A stretch of 42,740 nucleotides of DNA. Origin: an uncultured beta proteobacterium (GTDB taxonomy: Bacteria; Pseudomonadota; Gammaproteobacteria; Burkholderiales; Burkholderiaceae_C). The notes under the pieces are model-generated. The model did no database searches and was not told where the DNA came from. It saw only the letters and a list, made by a program, of their open reading frames with translations. Both the position numbers and the translations under genes were made by a program. Positions 1-8,072 of this stretch are shown piece after piece. The stretch is from the NCBI GenBank assembly GCA_903927295.1, contig CAIYMN010000400.1, forward strand, positions 1 through 42,740, in the 5' to 3' direction. The number at the start of each line of letters is the position of its first letter. The first letter of the stretch is position 1.

Positions 1-2
1 CC

Positions 3-173
3 TTTGACTTTGGCGTCAAGGAGTCTGGCATCGACCTGGTCGCCGAACTGGACAAACAGGACAGCGCCAAGCGCGCCAGATTCGACACCATGGTGACCGA
101 ACTGCTGGGAAATTTTGGCGCCCACAGCCGAAATCTGGTACGTGGTGTCCTGAAGAGCGCCGCCGCAAAGTAG
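3..173 (+). CDS. C-terminal fragment of an unrecognised protein
   Basis: An open frame enters from the left edge and ends at TAG (171-173). The visible 56 residues are hydrophilic and probably helical, ending in ...GVLKSAAAK. The frame is distinct from the antisense ORF over the same bases, and its codon use fits the downstream genes. I do not recognise the family. The gene lies upstream of the FNR-box promoter of the oxidoreductase operon and is probably a separate transcription unit, because about 155 bp of non-coding sequence follows. Confidence 0.55.
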   Translation, partial: FDFGVKESGIDLVAELDKQDSAKRARFDTMVTELLGNFGAHSRNLVRGVLKSAAAK

Positions 174-233
174 TTGTTTTGCGCCGCCCGCCAAGCGGCA
201 TCGGGTTAACACTGCCGACGCTCTGGTGGCCCT

Positions 234-247
234 TTGATTTGGATCAA
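234..247 (+). promoter_or_regulatory. FNR/Anr box upstream of the Nfn-OFOR operon
   Basis: TTGATTTGGATCAA is a perfect match to the FNR/Anr consensus TTGAT-N4-ATCAA. Its centre is at 240.5. A plausible -10 element (GATACT, 270-275) puts the transcription start near 282, so the box would sit at about -41.5, the class II activator position. This predicts anaerobic activation of the operon starting at 329. Confidence 0.75.
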
Positions 248-269
248 AACCCAAATTGACTATCGCGAA

Positions 270-275
270 GATACT
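270..275 (+). promoter_or_regulatory. Putative -10 element of the Nfn-OFOR operon
   Basis: GATACT lies about 30 bp downstream of the centre of the FNR box. No good -35 hexamer is present at the expected place; the FNR box occupies it, as expected for an FNR-dependent class II promoter. Start by sequence inference only. Confidence 0.5.
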
Positions 276-328
276 GGCCCGGGCCCGCCCAAGGGTCAAC
301 AGATAGCTCAACCTAGAAGGCCAAATCA

Positions 329-1189
329 ATGTCCAATTTTGAGATCGTGACCCGGGAGGACTTCTCGGACGTCACTTACCTGCTTGAAGTACGCCATCCG
401 ATGATGGCCAAAGCCGCCAAGCCAGGCCAATTCGTGATTGTCATGCTCAACGAGCACGGTGAACGGATCCCTCTGACCATCGCCGATTTTGATCGAAACA
501 AAGGCACGATTACTCTGGTAATCCAGGCAGTCGGCAAAACGACGCGCCAGATGCAGCAGGAATGCAAGGTCGGAACAACGCTGTACGGCATGGTCGGACC
601 GATGGGCATTCCCAGCCCCATGAGCCACGCCAAGAAAGTGGTGTGCGTCGGTGGTGGCCTGGGCGTAGCGCCGATCTTTCCGCAGGCGCGCGGCTTCAAG
701 GACGCCGGCGCCTACGTCATTGCCATCCTGGGTTTTCGAAATAAGGATCTGGTCTTCTGGGAGAAGAAGTTCCGTGACTGCTGCGACGAACTGATACTGT
801 GCACGAACGATGGCTCGGCTGGCATGAAGGGCATGATCACCGACGGCATCAAGGTCGCGCTGGCCAGGCACGACGACGTCGAGGAAGTGGTCGCCATCGG
901 CCCGCCGGTCATGATGAAAGCCTGCGCGGATGCCACCCGGGCCGCAAAGATCAAGACCATGGTGAGCGTCAATCCAATCATGGTGGACGGAACCGGGATG
1001 TGCGGTGGTTGCCGTGTCAAGGTCGGCGAGGAGGTCAAGTTTGCCTGCGTGGACGGTCCTGACTTCGATGGCCACCTGGTCGATTTTGACGACCTGATGC
1101 TACGCCTGCAGCGCTACACCACGGTCGAAAAGGAGGCGCACGAGCGCTGGTCCGAGAGTTGCCGCATGGCCAAGCCACCCCAAATTTGA
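329..1189 (+). CDS. NfnA/SudB-like FAD/[2Fe-2S] reductase subunit
   Basis: A 286-aa protein of the dihydroorotate-dehydrogenase electron-transfer / sulfide dehydrogenase beta / NfnA family. The flavin motif R46-x-P-x-T and a nucleotide-binding GGGLGVAP (about 108-115) are visible. The C-terminal cluster region has D220, C225, C228 and C240, matching the Asp plus three Cys [2Fe-2S] ligation known for NfnA. In Nfn, this subunit takes NADH and works with NfnB, NADPH and ferredoxin. The ATG at 329 has AGAAGG eight bases upstream. It is the first gene after the FNR-type promoter and is followed 22 bp later by the NfnB-like gene. Whether this pair bifurcates electrons or only couples ferredoxin with NAD(P)H cannot be read from sequence alone. 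Confidence 0.85.
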   Translation: MSNFEIVTREDFSDVTYLLEVRHPMMAKAAKPGQFVIVMLNEHGERIPLTIADFDRNKGTITLVIQAVGKTTRQMQQECKVGTTLYGMVGPMGIPSPMSHAKKVVCVGGGLGVAPIFPQARGFKDAGAYVIAILGFRNKDLVFWEKKFRDCCDELILCTNDGSAGMKGMITDGIKVALARHDDVEEVVAIGPPVMMKACADATRAAKIKTMVSVNPIMVDGTGMCGGCRVKVGEEVKFACVDGPDFDGHLVDFDDLMLRLQRYTTVEKEAHERWSESCRMAKPPQI

Positions 1190-1211
1190 ATAGCCGCTAG
1201 AGGAATAACAG

Positions 1212-2708
1212 ATGGCCAAGAAAAAGACAATTCGATCGATTCCGCAGGAACGCACACCGATGCGCGAGCTTGACGCCAAGGTGCGCGCCACCAATTTCGA
1301 GGAGGTGGCTTGCGGCTACAACCTCGAAGAAGCGCTGCGCGAATCCGACCGCTGCCTGATGTGCCCGGACGAGCCCTGCATCTCGGGCTGCCCGGTGGGC
1401 ATCAACATCCCGGGCTTCATCCAGAAGATCAGCGAGAAGAATCTTCGCGGCGCGTATGACATTCTGACCAACACCAATTTGCTTCCGTCGATCTGCGGGC
1501 GCGTCTGCCCACAGGAAAACCAGTGCGAAGGTGTCTGCACCGTGGGCGACTCGCTTGAAGCAGTGGCGATCGGGCGCATGGAGCGTTTTGTGGGAGACAC
1601 AGCCATCAAGGAAGGCTGGGTCAATATTCCGCACATCGAACCGAACCGCTTTCGCGTCGGCATCGTTGGCTCGGGTCCTGCCGGCATGGCATGCGCCGCA
1701 GACATGGCCAAGGCAGGTTGCGACGTCACGGTGTACGAGGCTTTTCACCAACCCGGTGGCGTATTGAAGTACGGCATTCCGGATTTCCGCCTTCCCAATG
1801 AGGTCATCGACGCTGAAATCAACAACCTGAAGAAGTTTGGCGTCAAGTTTGAATGCAACACGCTGGTCGGACGACTGTTCACGATCGAACAGATGATTGA
1901 CGAGATGGGCTTTCACGCAGTGTTCGTCGGCGTCGGTGCCGGCTACCCGACCATGCTGAACATCCCCGGAGATTCGCTCAATGGTGTGCTCTCCGCCAAC
2001 GAGTTACTGACGCGCTGCAACCTGATGCGGGCGCGCGATTTTCCGAACTTCGACACCCCGCTACCCATCGGCAAACGGGTTGCCGTGGTCGGCGCCGGCA
2101 ATACCGCGATGGACGCGGTGCGGGTCTCGCTGCGCCTGGGCGCCGAGAAGGTTTACTGCATTTACCGGCGCTCCCGCACGGAAGCACCAGCGCGTGCCGA
2201 AGAAGTGCACCACGCCGAGCAGGAAGGTGTGGAATTCCACTGGCTCACTGCGCCGGTAGCAGTGCTCGACGACGGCAAGGGCAGCGTGCGCGGCATGCGC
2301 TGCGTGCGCATGGAACTTGGCGAGCCCGACGACTCGGGCCGGCGCCGGCCAGTTCAGGTGAAGGGTAGCGAATTCGATTTCGAGGCCGACCTGATCGTCT
2401 ATGCCATCGGCACCAACGCCAATCCGATCATGGGCCAGACCTCCAAACTCAAGTTGAACAAGTGGGGCTACATAGGCACCGACGACACGCTCGCGACTTC
2501 CATCGCTGGTGTCTTTGCCGGTGGCGACATCGTGACCGGTGCAGCCACCGTGATCGAAGCCATGGGCGCAGGTCGCAAGGCGGCGCGTGGCATGAAGGCC
2601 TACCTCGGCATCCGGGATGCGGCCCTGCCCTACAGCGACGCCGACAGCAGCACATTGTTCGGCATCGACACCAAAGAGCGCAACTTTGCCCGCGTCCGGG
2701 TTGCCTGA
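1212..2708 (+). CDS. NfnB/GltD-like FAD, NADPH and 2x[4Fe-4S] subunit
   Basis: A 498-aa protein of the glutamate synthase small subunit / NfnB family. N-terminal Cys groups C48, C51, C56, C60 and C95, C99, C105, C109 can hold two [4Fe-4S] clusters. A first Rossmann motif GSGPAG (153-158) would bind FAD and a second GAGNTAMD (294-301) NADPH. The C-terminal FAD motif A-G-G-D-I is also present. It is commonly annotated gltA/gltD, but no glutamate synthase large subunit is near. Its place directly after an NfnA homologue and before a ferredoxin-dependent oxidoreductase argues for a ferredoxin:NAD(P)+ transhydrogenase role. Shine-Dalgarno GAGGA precedes the ATG. Confidence 0.87.
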   Translation: MAKKKTIRSIPQERTPMRELDAKVRATNFEEVACGYNLEEALRESDRCLMCPDEPCISGCPVGINIPGFIQKISEKNLRGAYDILTNTNLLPSICGRVCPQENQCEGVCTVGDSLEAVAIGRMERFVGDTAIKEGWVNIPHIEPNRFRVGIVGSGPAGMACAADMAKAGCDVTVYEAFHQPGGVLKYGIPDFRLPNEVIDAEINNLKKFGVKFECNTLVGRLFTIEQMIDEMGFHAVFVGVGAGYPTMLNIPGDSLNGVLSANELLTRCNLMRARDFPNFDTPLPIGKRVAVVGAGNTAMDAVRVSLRLGAEKVYCIYRRSRTEAPARAEEVHHAEQEGVEFHWLTAPVAVLDDGKGSVRGMRCVRMELGEPDDSGRRRPVQVKGSEFDFEADLIVYAIGTNANPIMGQTSKLKLNKWGYIGTDDTLATSIAGVFAGGDIVTGAATVIEAMGAGRKAARGMKAYLGIRDAALPYSDADSSTLFGIDTKERNFARVRVA

Positions 2709-2738
2709 ATCCCGCTTACCAGCGTCTACGGAAAAACC

Positions 2739-4649
2739 ATGAACCAAACGACCAAAGAGAAGCCAGCCAAGAAGTCCGCCAGCAAAGCAACGACTGTGGC
2801 CGGCAAGAAGGCGCCCACGATTCTGAAAGAGCACATCGTCGAAATCATCAGTGATTCCGGCGAGGGTGCACAAAAATGCGGCCAGTCACTAGGCTCGATT
2901 GCAGCGCAGATGGGCAACGGCATCTGGACCACCGAAATCATTCCGGCTGAAATTCGCCCACCTGCGCGCAGCGTCGCAGGCGCCAGCGGAAACCGCATCC
3001 GCATCGGCTCTGACTACATCACCAATGGCGGCGATGAGACCGATCTGGTGGTGGCCTTCAATGAGCAGGTGCTGCTCGGACGGGTGCGCGCCAAGGAGCT
3101 TAAACCAGACTGCATCATTTTGCTCGAGAGTATGTGGCGAGAGCACAAGGATCCGAAGATCGTGGCGTCTTACATCGAAGCCCATGACAAACTGGTGGCT
3201 GCTGGCTACCGGGTCTACGAGATTCCGATGGAGAAAGTCTGCCGCACCATGGTGGCCGATGCCAAGCGCGGCAAGAACATGTTTGCGCTTGGCATGCTGT
3301 GCTACATCTACAGCCTGGAAGTGAAACTGGCCATTGACCAGATCGAACTGGCTTTTGGCAAGAAGGACCGCAGCGTCGTCGACGCCAACATCATGCTGCT
3401 CGAAGCCGGCCAAAAATGGGCGGCAACCAATCTTGATTTCTGCTACAGCATACCGGCCAAGCGCGCCACCGAACCGCAAATCGTGGTCAACGGCAACACC
3501 GCACTTGCGCTTGGCGTGCTCGGCTCCGGCATGGAAATCTGCGCCATGTACCCGATCACGCCAGCCACCTCGGCTTCGCACTATCTCTCCGAGGTGTTCG
3601 AGAACGTGGGTGGCATGGTGCATCAGGCGGAAGACGAGATCGCCGCCTGTGCCTTCGCCGTCGGCGCGTCCTACGCTGGCAAGTGCACCATTACCATCAC
3701 ATCCGGCCCGGGCTATTCCCTGAAGCAGGAAGCCATTGGCCTGGCGGTGATGGGCGAGATTCCGCTGGTGGTCGTGAACGTGATGCGCGGCGGCCCCAGC
3801 ACAGGTCAGCCGACCAAGATGGAACAGGGCGACCTGATGACCGCCATCTTTGGCAGCCACGGCGATGCACCCAAGGTCGTGATGGCGCCAGGCACCATCG
3901 AGGAATGTTTTTACTCCATCATGACGGCCCGCAAGATTGCGGAAACCTTCAATATGGTGGTCGTGATCCTGACCGATTCGGGTCTGGCAACTTCGCAGCA
4001 ACCGTTCCCCCGTCCGCAGTTCCATGAATCCTGGTTGGCGCCACCGATTGACCAGAGCCCGGTGCCCAAGGGCGCCCGGCCCTACGACTGGGACGACACC
4101 ACGGGACTGGCGCGGCGCTTCATTCCGGGTCAGCCCGGAGGCATGCACACGTTGACCGGCCTGGCGCACGACCGTGACAGCCACGTCGCCTACGACGCCG
4201 ACATCAACGAGCAGACGCTGCGTTTCCGCAGCCTGAAGCTTGCCACGCTGCAAAAGACACTGAAAGCACCTACCGTCTTCGGCGCCGCCAAGGGCGACCT
4301 GCTGGTGGTGGGTTGGGGCAGCACCAAGGGTGCGATCGAAGAAGCGATTAGCGCCATGCGCGCCGACGGCTACAAGGTGTCCTCGCTGCATCTTCAGTTC
4401 CTGCAACCGCTGCCCCCGGGCATCAAGGAAATCATGCAGGGTTTCAAGAAGGTGATGACGATTGAGAGCAACTGGAGCGATCGCCCGGAAGACAAAGTCA
4501 TTGATGAAAACAACCGGCGCTACTCGTCGGTGGCAATTCTGCTGCGCTCGCGCTACCTGGTGGATGTGGACTGCTGGAGCGAGGTGCGCGGTCAACCGAT
4601 CAAGCCCAGCACGATCCGTCGCGTGTTACTCAAACAACTGCAAAAGTAA
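2739..4649 (+). CDS. 2-oxoacid:ferredoxin oxidoreductase, fused gamma-alpha subunit
   Basis: A 636-aa KorA/ForA-like subunit. Residues about 28-220 form the gamma domain (start ...EIISDSGEGAQKCG) and about 245-636 the alpha (PP) domain, with the conserved YPITPATS, SGPGYSL and RGGPSTGQPT motifs that line the CoA/TPP site. With the beta subunit it would interconvert a 2-oxoacid plus CoA with acyl-CoA, CO2 and two low-potential electrons on ferredoxin. The first 27 residues are a Lys/Ala-rich extension not expected in the family. The substrate is not certain: 2-oxoglutarate is the usual assignment for this fused architecture, but pyruvate or a branched or short-chain 2-oxoacid is possible. It follows nfnB by 30 bp and precedes the beta gene by 23 bp. 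Confidence 0.9.
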   Translation: MNQTTKEKPAKKSASKATTVAGKKAPTILKEHIVEIISDSGEGAQKCGQSLGSIAAQMGNGIWTTEIIPAEIRPPARSVAGASGNRIRIGSDYITNGGDETDLVVAFNEQVLLGRVRAKELKPDCIILLESMWREHKDPKIVASYIEAHDKLVAAGYRVYEIPMEKVCRTMVADAKRGKNMFALGMLCYIYSLEVKLAIDQIELAFGKKDRSVVDANIMLLEAGQKWAATNLDFCYSIPAKRATEPQIVVNGNTALALGVLGSGMEICAMYPITPATSASHYLSEVFENVGGMVHQAEDEIAACAFAVGASYAGKCTITITSGPGYSLKQEAIGLAVMGEIPLVVVNVMRGGPSTGQPTKMEQGDLMTAIFGSHGDAPKVVMAPGTIEECFYSIMTARKIAETFNMVVVILTDSGLATSQQPFPRPQFHESWLAPPIDQSPVPKGARPYDWDDTTGLARRFIPGQPGGMHTLTGLAHDRDSHVAYDADINEQTLRFRSLKLATLQKTLKAPTVFGAAKGDLLVVGWGSTKGAIEEAISAMRADGYKVSSLHLQFLQPLPPGIKEIMQGFKKVMTIESNWSDRPEDKVIDENNRRYSSVAILLRSRYLVDVDCWSEVRGQPIKPSTIRRVLLKQLQK

Positions 4650-4672
4650 AAGTACAGAAAGGTGAAAACACC

Positions 4673-5656
4673 ATGAACATGATGTCCGCCACGGAGTGTC
4701 TGCTGGAAATGTGCGACGAGCACTTTGAGCTTGAAGACTATCAGAGCGGGGTACCGCGCTGGTGCACCGGATGCGGCGACAACGCCATTCTTGCTGCCGT
4801 GCAGCGCCTGTGCAGGGATGAAGCGCTGGCGCCGGAGAAGACCGTGTTTGTCTCAGGCATCGGCTGCTCCAGCCGCTTTCCGCATTACATGAAGACCTAC
4901 GGCTTTCACGGCATTCACGGTCGTGCACTGCCAGTAGCCGAGGGTGTCAAGATGGCCCGGCCTGATCTGACCGTCTTCGTCAATACGGGCGACGGCGACT
5001 GCTGCAGCATTGGTGCGGCGCACTGGATCCACGCCATCCGTTACAACATGAACATCACGGTGTTCCTGCACGACAACCAGATCTACGGCCTGACCAAGAA
5101 GCAGGCCTCACCGACTTCGCCGATCGGCACCAAGAGCAACACCACGCCGCGCGGCAGTTACCTTGAAGCACTGAATCCGCTGACCGTCACCCTGGGCGTA
5201 CAGAACGTCTCTTTTGTAGCGCAGGCAGTCGACTGGATTCCGGAAGTTTTGTACGACATCGTCAAGGCTGCCTACCACCACAAGGGGCTGTCTTTCGTGC
5301 GCATCGTGCAGCGCTGCCCCGAGTGGCTCCCGGTGTCGCTTGACCCTTGGCTGAACGACCCGAATCGGGTGCAATTGCTCAATCATGCAGATGGCCTGCA
5401 AACCAGCGCCGGCATGTCGCGAATTTACAAGAACCAGTTGCAGCATGACCCGGCCAACATAGACCGGGCGCGCGAAATCGCCTCTGGCACCGACACAATT
5501 CCCGTCGGCATCCTGTACCGCAATCCGTACGTCCCCTGCTATGAGGACTTGCGGCTCACAGACAAGTTGCGCACAGCCGAACTGACACGCACCGGTTTGA
5601 ACGCTGAACTTGACAAATACACGGTCTGGCCAGCAGAACAGAAGGCAGGGAAGTAA
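4673..5656 (+). CDS. 2-oxoacid:ferredoxin oxidoreductase, beta subunit
   Basis: A 327-aa TPP-binding subunit. C31, C34 (WCTGCGD), C65 and C215 have the spacing of the four ligands of the single [4Fe-4S] cluster in crystallised archaeal beta subunits. GDGD (107-110) followed by DNQIYGLTKKQ is the TPP/Mg signature. It is closer in motif texture to KorB/ForB of Bacteroidetes and Aquificales type than to the second beta subunit in this window (10531-11586). The Shine-Dalgarno AAAGGTG supports the ATG at 4673, though M3 or M4 is an alternative. It is in operon with the fused gamma-alpha gene and the large ferredoxin-tailed protein that follows by 4 bp. Confidence 0.9.
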   Translation: MNMMSATECLLEMCDEHFELEDYQSGVPRWCTGCGDNAILAAVQRLCRDEALAPEKTVFVSGIGCSSRFPHYMKTYGFHGIHGRALPVAEGVKMARPDLTVFVNTGDGDCCSIGAAHWIHAIRYNMNITVFLHDNQIYGLTKKQASPTSPIGTKSNTTPRGSYLEALNPLTVTLGVQNVSFVAQAVDWIPEVLYDIVKAAYHHKGLSFVRIVQRCPEWLPVSLDPWLNDPNRVQLLNHADGLQTSAGMSRIYKNQLQHDPANIDRAREIASGTDTIPVGILYRNPYVPCYEDLRLTDKLRTAELTRTGLNAELDKYTVWPAEQKAGK

Positions 5657-5660
5657 GAAC

Positions 5661-7862
5661 ATGCAAGCAGATACACAAGCACAAGTTGCCTTCTACCTGA
5701 CCGGCAGACGCGCCAGCGCGCAACTCGATGCGGTTGACTCACTGGCCCTGCTCCCGGCTCTTTTTGCGGGCTATCGGAACCTGTCTGAACTGCGTTATGA
5801 CTTTCCGCTCCTGCTGGTAGAAGGCGCTGCCGACGACAAGGCGGTCCAGTCGCTGTCCGGGCTGTTCGACCATGCGCTCGCGGGTGCAGCACGTGGCGCT
5901 GATGCAGAGCGAATCAGAAAGCATGCGCTGCGCATTGAGCAGGAAATTCGTACGCTGGCCGCCAATGGCACTGGTGCAACGTTCTCTGCACTTTGGACCA
6001 AAGCGACGACCGCACTCGGCAAGTCGGCTGACAAATCGTTCGAAGATAGCGCGCGCCGGATTCGCACCGCCATCAAGGTCGACGGTGCTGTGGTTGATTG
6101 CGACGCCGCACTGGCGACGCGGCTGCTGCAGCATGCCTGGGCCGCGGTGCAGCGACAGAAAGCACAGGGCTTTCGTAAAAACCTTGACCGCCTCGCGCTC
6201 AAGTTGTCTGACATCCTGAAGGCGGATCATGAGCGCTCGGCTGCCGGACGCAGCGCGAAAAATCTGCACAGTGCCGTCGGCAGTGGATTCGCCGATGCGT
6301 TTGACTTCGACACCATGTCGCGCATGCTCGCCAAGGCCCTGCCGAAGGACGCGTTCCCGGAGAGCCGGCGCAAGCGCATCAACGAGTTGCTCGCCACTCT
6401 GAACGCACAGCAGTTCATTCCAGCCAGCGGCAAGGCCGGTGCCGCCAAGCCCTACTCTTTCCTGTTCACCAGTTGCGCCGACGCGCTGAGCGCCTTTCAC
6501 CAGCGCAGTGCCAAGCAGATGGCGCTGGCCAAGGCCATTGCGATGGCCGAGCTCGAAATTGCCGGCCAGTACAGCGAAGCACGTCACGACGCCCTGTTTG
6601 AGCAGTTTGGTGCCAACGGCCTCGATCCGCAGGAACTGGCAAAGTTCCCCGACTACCTTGTCTGCGCCAGCGCCGCCGGACTGGAAGCAGTTGAACGCGC
6701 CCAACTGATGGAAATCCTGTCCTCGGGTCTGCCAATCAAGGTCCTGCTCCAGATTGACGACATTCTGGAACTCTCGCCGCACGATGCAGGCAGCCTGACC
6801 ACCGGTACGAGCAGCCAGAAGATCGCCAGCATGGCAATGGGCCTGAACGACGTCTATGTGATGCAATCGAGCAGTTCCAACCTGCTGCGCTTTCACGATC
6901 GCATGCTGCGCGGACTACGCTACCGAGGTCCAGCCCTCTTCAGCGTGTTTTCTGGCGCCAGTGCCAAGGCTTCCGGTTTGCCCCCCTATCTGGCGGCAGC
7001 GGCGGCAATGGAGTCGCGCGCTTTCCCGGCCTTCAGTTACGACCCGTCAGCCGGCTCGAACTGGGTCACGCGTTTCTACCTCGGCGCCAATACCCAGGTC
7101 AATCTGGATTGGCCGGTCCAGGCCTTCAGCTACGAGGACGTGCAGCACCAGCGTGTCTCTGAAGATCTGGCCTTCACGTTCATCGATTTTCTGGCGAGTG
7201 ATCGCCGCTACGCCGCCCACCTGGCTCGCGTGCCACGCGCACAGTGGAATGGCAGCCTGATTACGGTCACCGAGAGTCTGGCCAGCGAGCGCAAGGGCTT
7301 GCCTGACAAGGTGCCCAGCCTGGCGATGGTCGATGCCGCCAACGTGCTGCAAAAAGTCATTGTTGACGAGCGACTGATCCGCGAAGCCCGCCGTTGCCTC
7401 GACGCTTGGCACAGCCTGCAGGAACTCGGTGGTGTGCACAACTCACACGCCCAGAAGCTTCTGGCGCGCGAGAAGAGAGCTTGGGAAGACAGTGCTCAGC
7501 AGGCGGCTGAAGCGCTCGCCGCAAATGCACCCGCCCCTGCTCCGGTCGCAGCCACTGCAGCGCCCGCGGCAGGCGCCAGCGCAGCCGTGGCAGAGGCCGA
7601 ACCAGAAAGGTCACCCGACGAGGCCTACATCGAAACGGCACGCTGCTCGACTTGCAACGAGTGCACCACAATCAACAGCAAGATGTTTGCCTATGACAAA
7701 AACCAGCAGGCCCGCATCATCGACATCAACGCCGGGACCTACGCCCAGTTGGTCGAAGCAGCCGAGAGTTGCCAGGTGTCCATCATTCATCCCGGAAAGC
7801 CACGCAACCCCAAGGAAGCAGGCCTGGAAGAACTGATCAAGCGCGCCGAACTGTTCCAGTAA
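5661..7862 (+). CDS. PFOR-domain-like protein with tethered C-terminal [4Fe-4S] ferredoxin
   Basis: A 733-aa protein with no standard name that I know. The start at 5661 (ATGCAAGCA) is preferred over the upstream in-frame ATG inside korB because GGGAAG lies before it. Residues 1 to about 290 are helical and unrecognised. About 330-520 look like the last TPP-binding domain of pyruvate:ferredoxin oxidoreductase (SSGLPIKVLLQIDDIL, then SQKIASMAMG..DVYVMQ, then RGPALFSVFSG), but the GDG/TPP-Mg motif and the SNTGGQ loop are absent, so it should not bind TPP in the normal way. An Ala/Pro/Glu linker (about 617-655) leads to C662-x2-C665-x2-C668 and C704, a single-cluster ferredoxin domain. Inferred role: scaffold and mobile electron carrier for the upstream oxidoreductase and Nfn pair. 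Confidence 0.7.
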   Translation: MQADTQAQVAFYLTGRRASAQLDAVDSLALLPALFAGYRNLSELRYDFPLLLVEGAADDKAVQSLSGLFDHALAGAARGADAERIRKHALRIEQEIRTLAANGTGATFSALWTKATTALGKSADKSFEDSARRIRTAIKVDGAVVDCDAALATRLLQHAWAAVQRQKAQGFRKNLDRLALKLSDILKADHERSAAGRSAKNLHSAVGSGFADAFDFDTMSRMLAKALPKDAFPESRRKRINELLATLNAQQFIPASGKAGAAKPYSFLFTSCADALSAFHQRSAKQMALAKAIAMAELEIAGQYSEARHDALFEQFGANGLDPQELAKFPDYLVCASAAGLEAVERAQLMEILSSGLPIKVLLQIDDILELSPHDAGSLTTGTSSQKIASMAMGLNDVYVMQSSSSNLLRFHDRMLRGLRYRGPALFSVFSGASAKASGLPPYLAAAAAMESRAFPAFSYDPSAGSNWVTRFYLGANTQVNLDWPVQAFSYEDVQHQRVSEDLAFTFIDFLASDRRYAAHLARVPRAQWNGSLITVTESLASERKGLPDKVPSLAMVDAANVLQKVIVDERLIREARRCLDAWHSLQELGGVHNSHAQKLLAREKRAWEDSAQQAAEALAANAPAPAPVAATAAPAAGASAAVAEAEPERSPDEAYIETARCSTCNECTTINSKMFAYDKNQQARIIDINAGTYAQLVEAAESCQVSIIHPGKPRNPKEAGLEELIKRAELFQ

Positions 7863-8030
7863 GCGCCACTCGAGTCGGCGGCTACTGCTGCCCGGCTCGT
7901 CCTTGGGCTACCGCAGCCCTGCATGGTCGCCTCGTCGTCAGGACCCGTGGGTTTCTGACTTCAGCCTTGCAAGAATAGCGACAATATTGCCAATATTGGT
8001 AGTGACTCTCCAACTAAAATCGTTGGATAA
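7863..8030. other. Intergenic region with tandem CAATATTG palindromes
   Basis: This stretch separates the ferredoxin-tailed gene from the phaZ promoter. It holds no supportable gene and no clear Rho-independent terminator. CAATATTG occurs twice with a 9-bp period (7982-7989 and 7991-7998), each copy being its own reverse complement, followed by an inverted repeat TCCAAC/GTTGGA (8009-8027). These look like operator material for phaZ, but no regulator is assigned. Confidence 0.4.
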
Positions 8031-8031
8031 C

Positions 8032-8049
8032 TGTTATATTGCACTGCAA
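8032..8049 (+). promoter_or_regulatory. phaZ promoter: extended -10 with PhaR-like palindrome
   Basis: TGTTATATT (8032-8040) is an extended -10 element, which would start transcription near 8047. It overlaps TTGCACTGCAA (8039-8049), an 11-bp palindrome of TGCA type. PhaR, the PHB-responsive repressor of phasin and PHB genes, is known to bind TGC-rich palindromic sites, so repression relieved by PHB granules is a reasonable inference. Confidence 0.45.
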
Positions 8050-8072
8050 CATTTCCTGAAAGTAAATCTACC

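Noticed and set aside
1212-2708. Glutamate synthase small subunit (gltD)
   Set aside because: No large subunit is nearby and an NfnA homologue precedes it; Nfn-type transhydrogenase fits the context better.
2889-4595. 568-codon minus-strand frame over the fused OFOR gene
   Set aside because: Antisense shadow of a well-conserved gene, His/Arg-rich and without motifs or a ribosome site.
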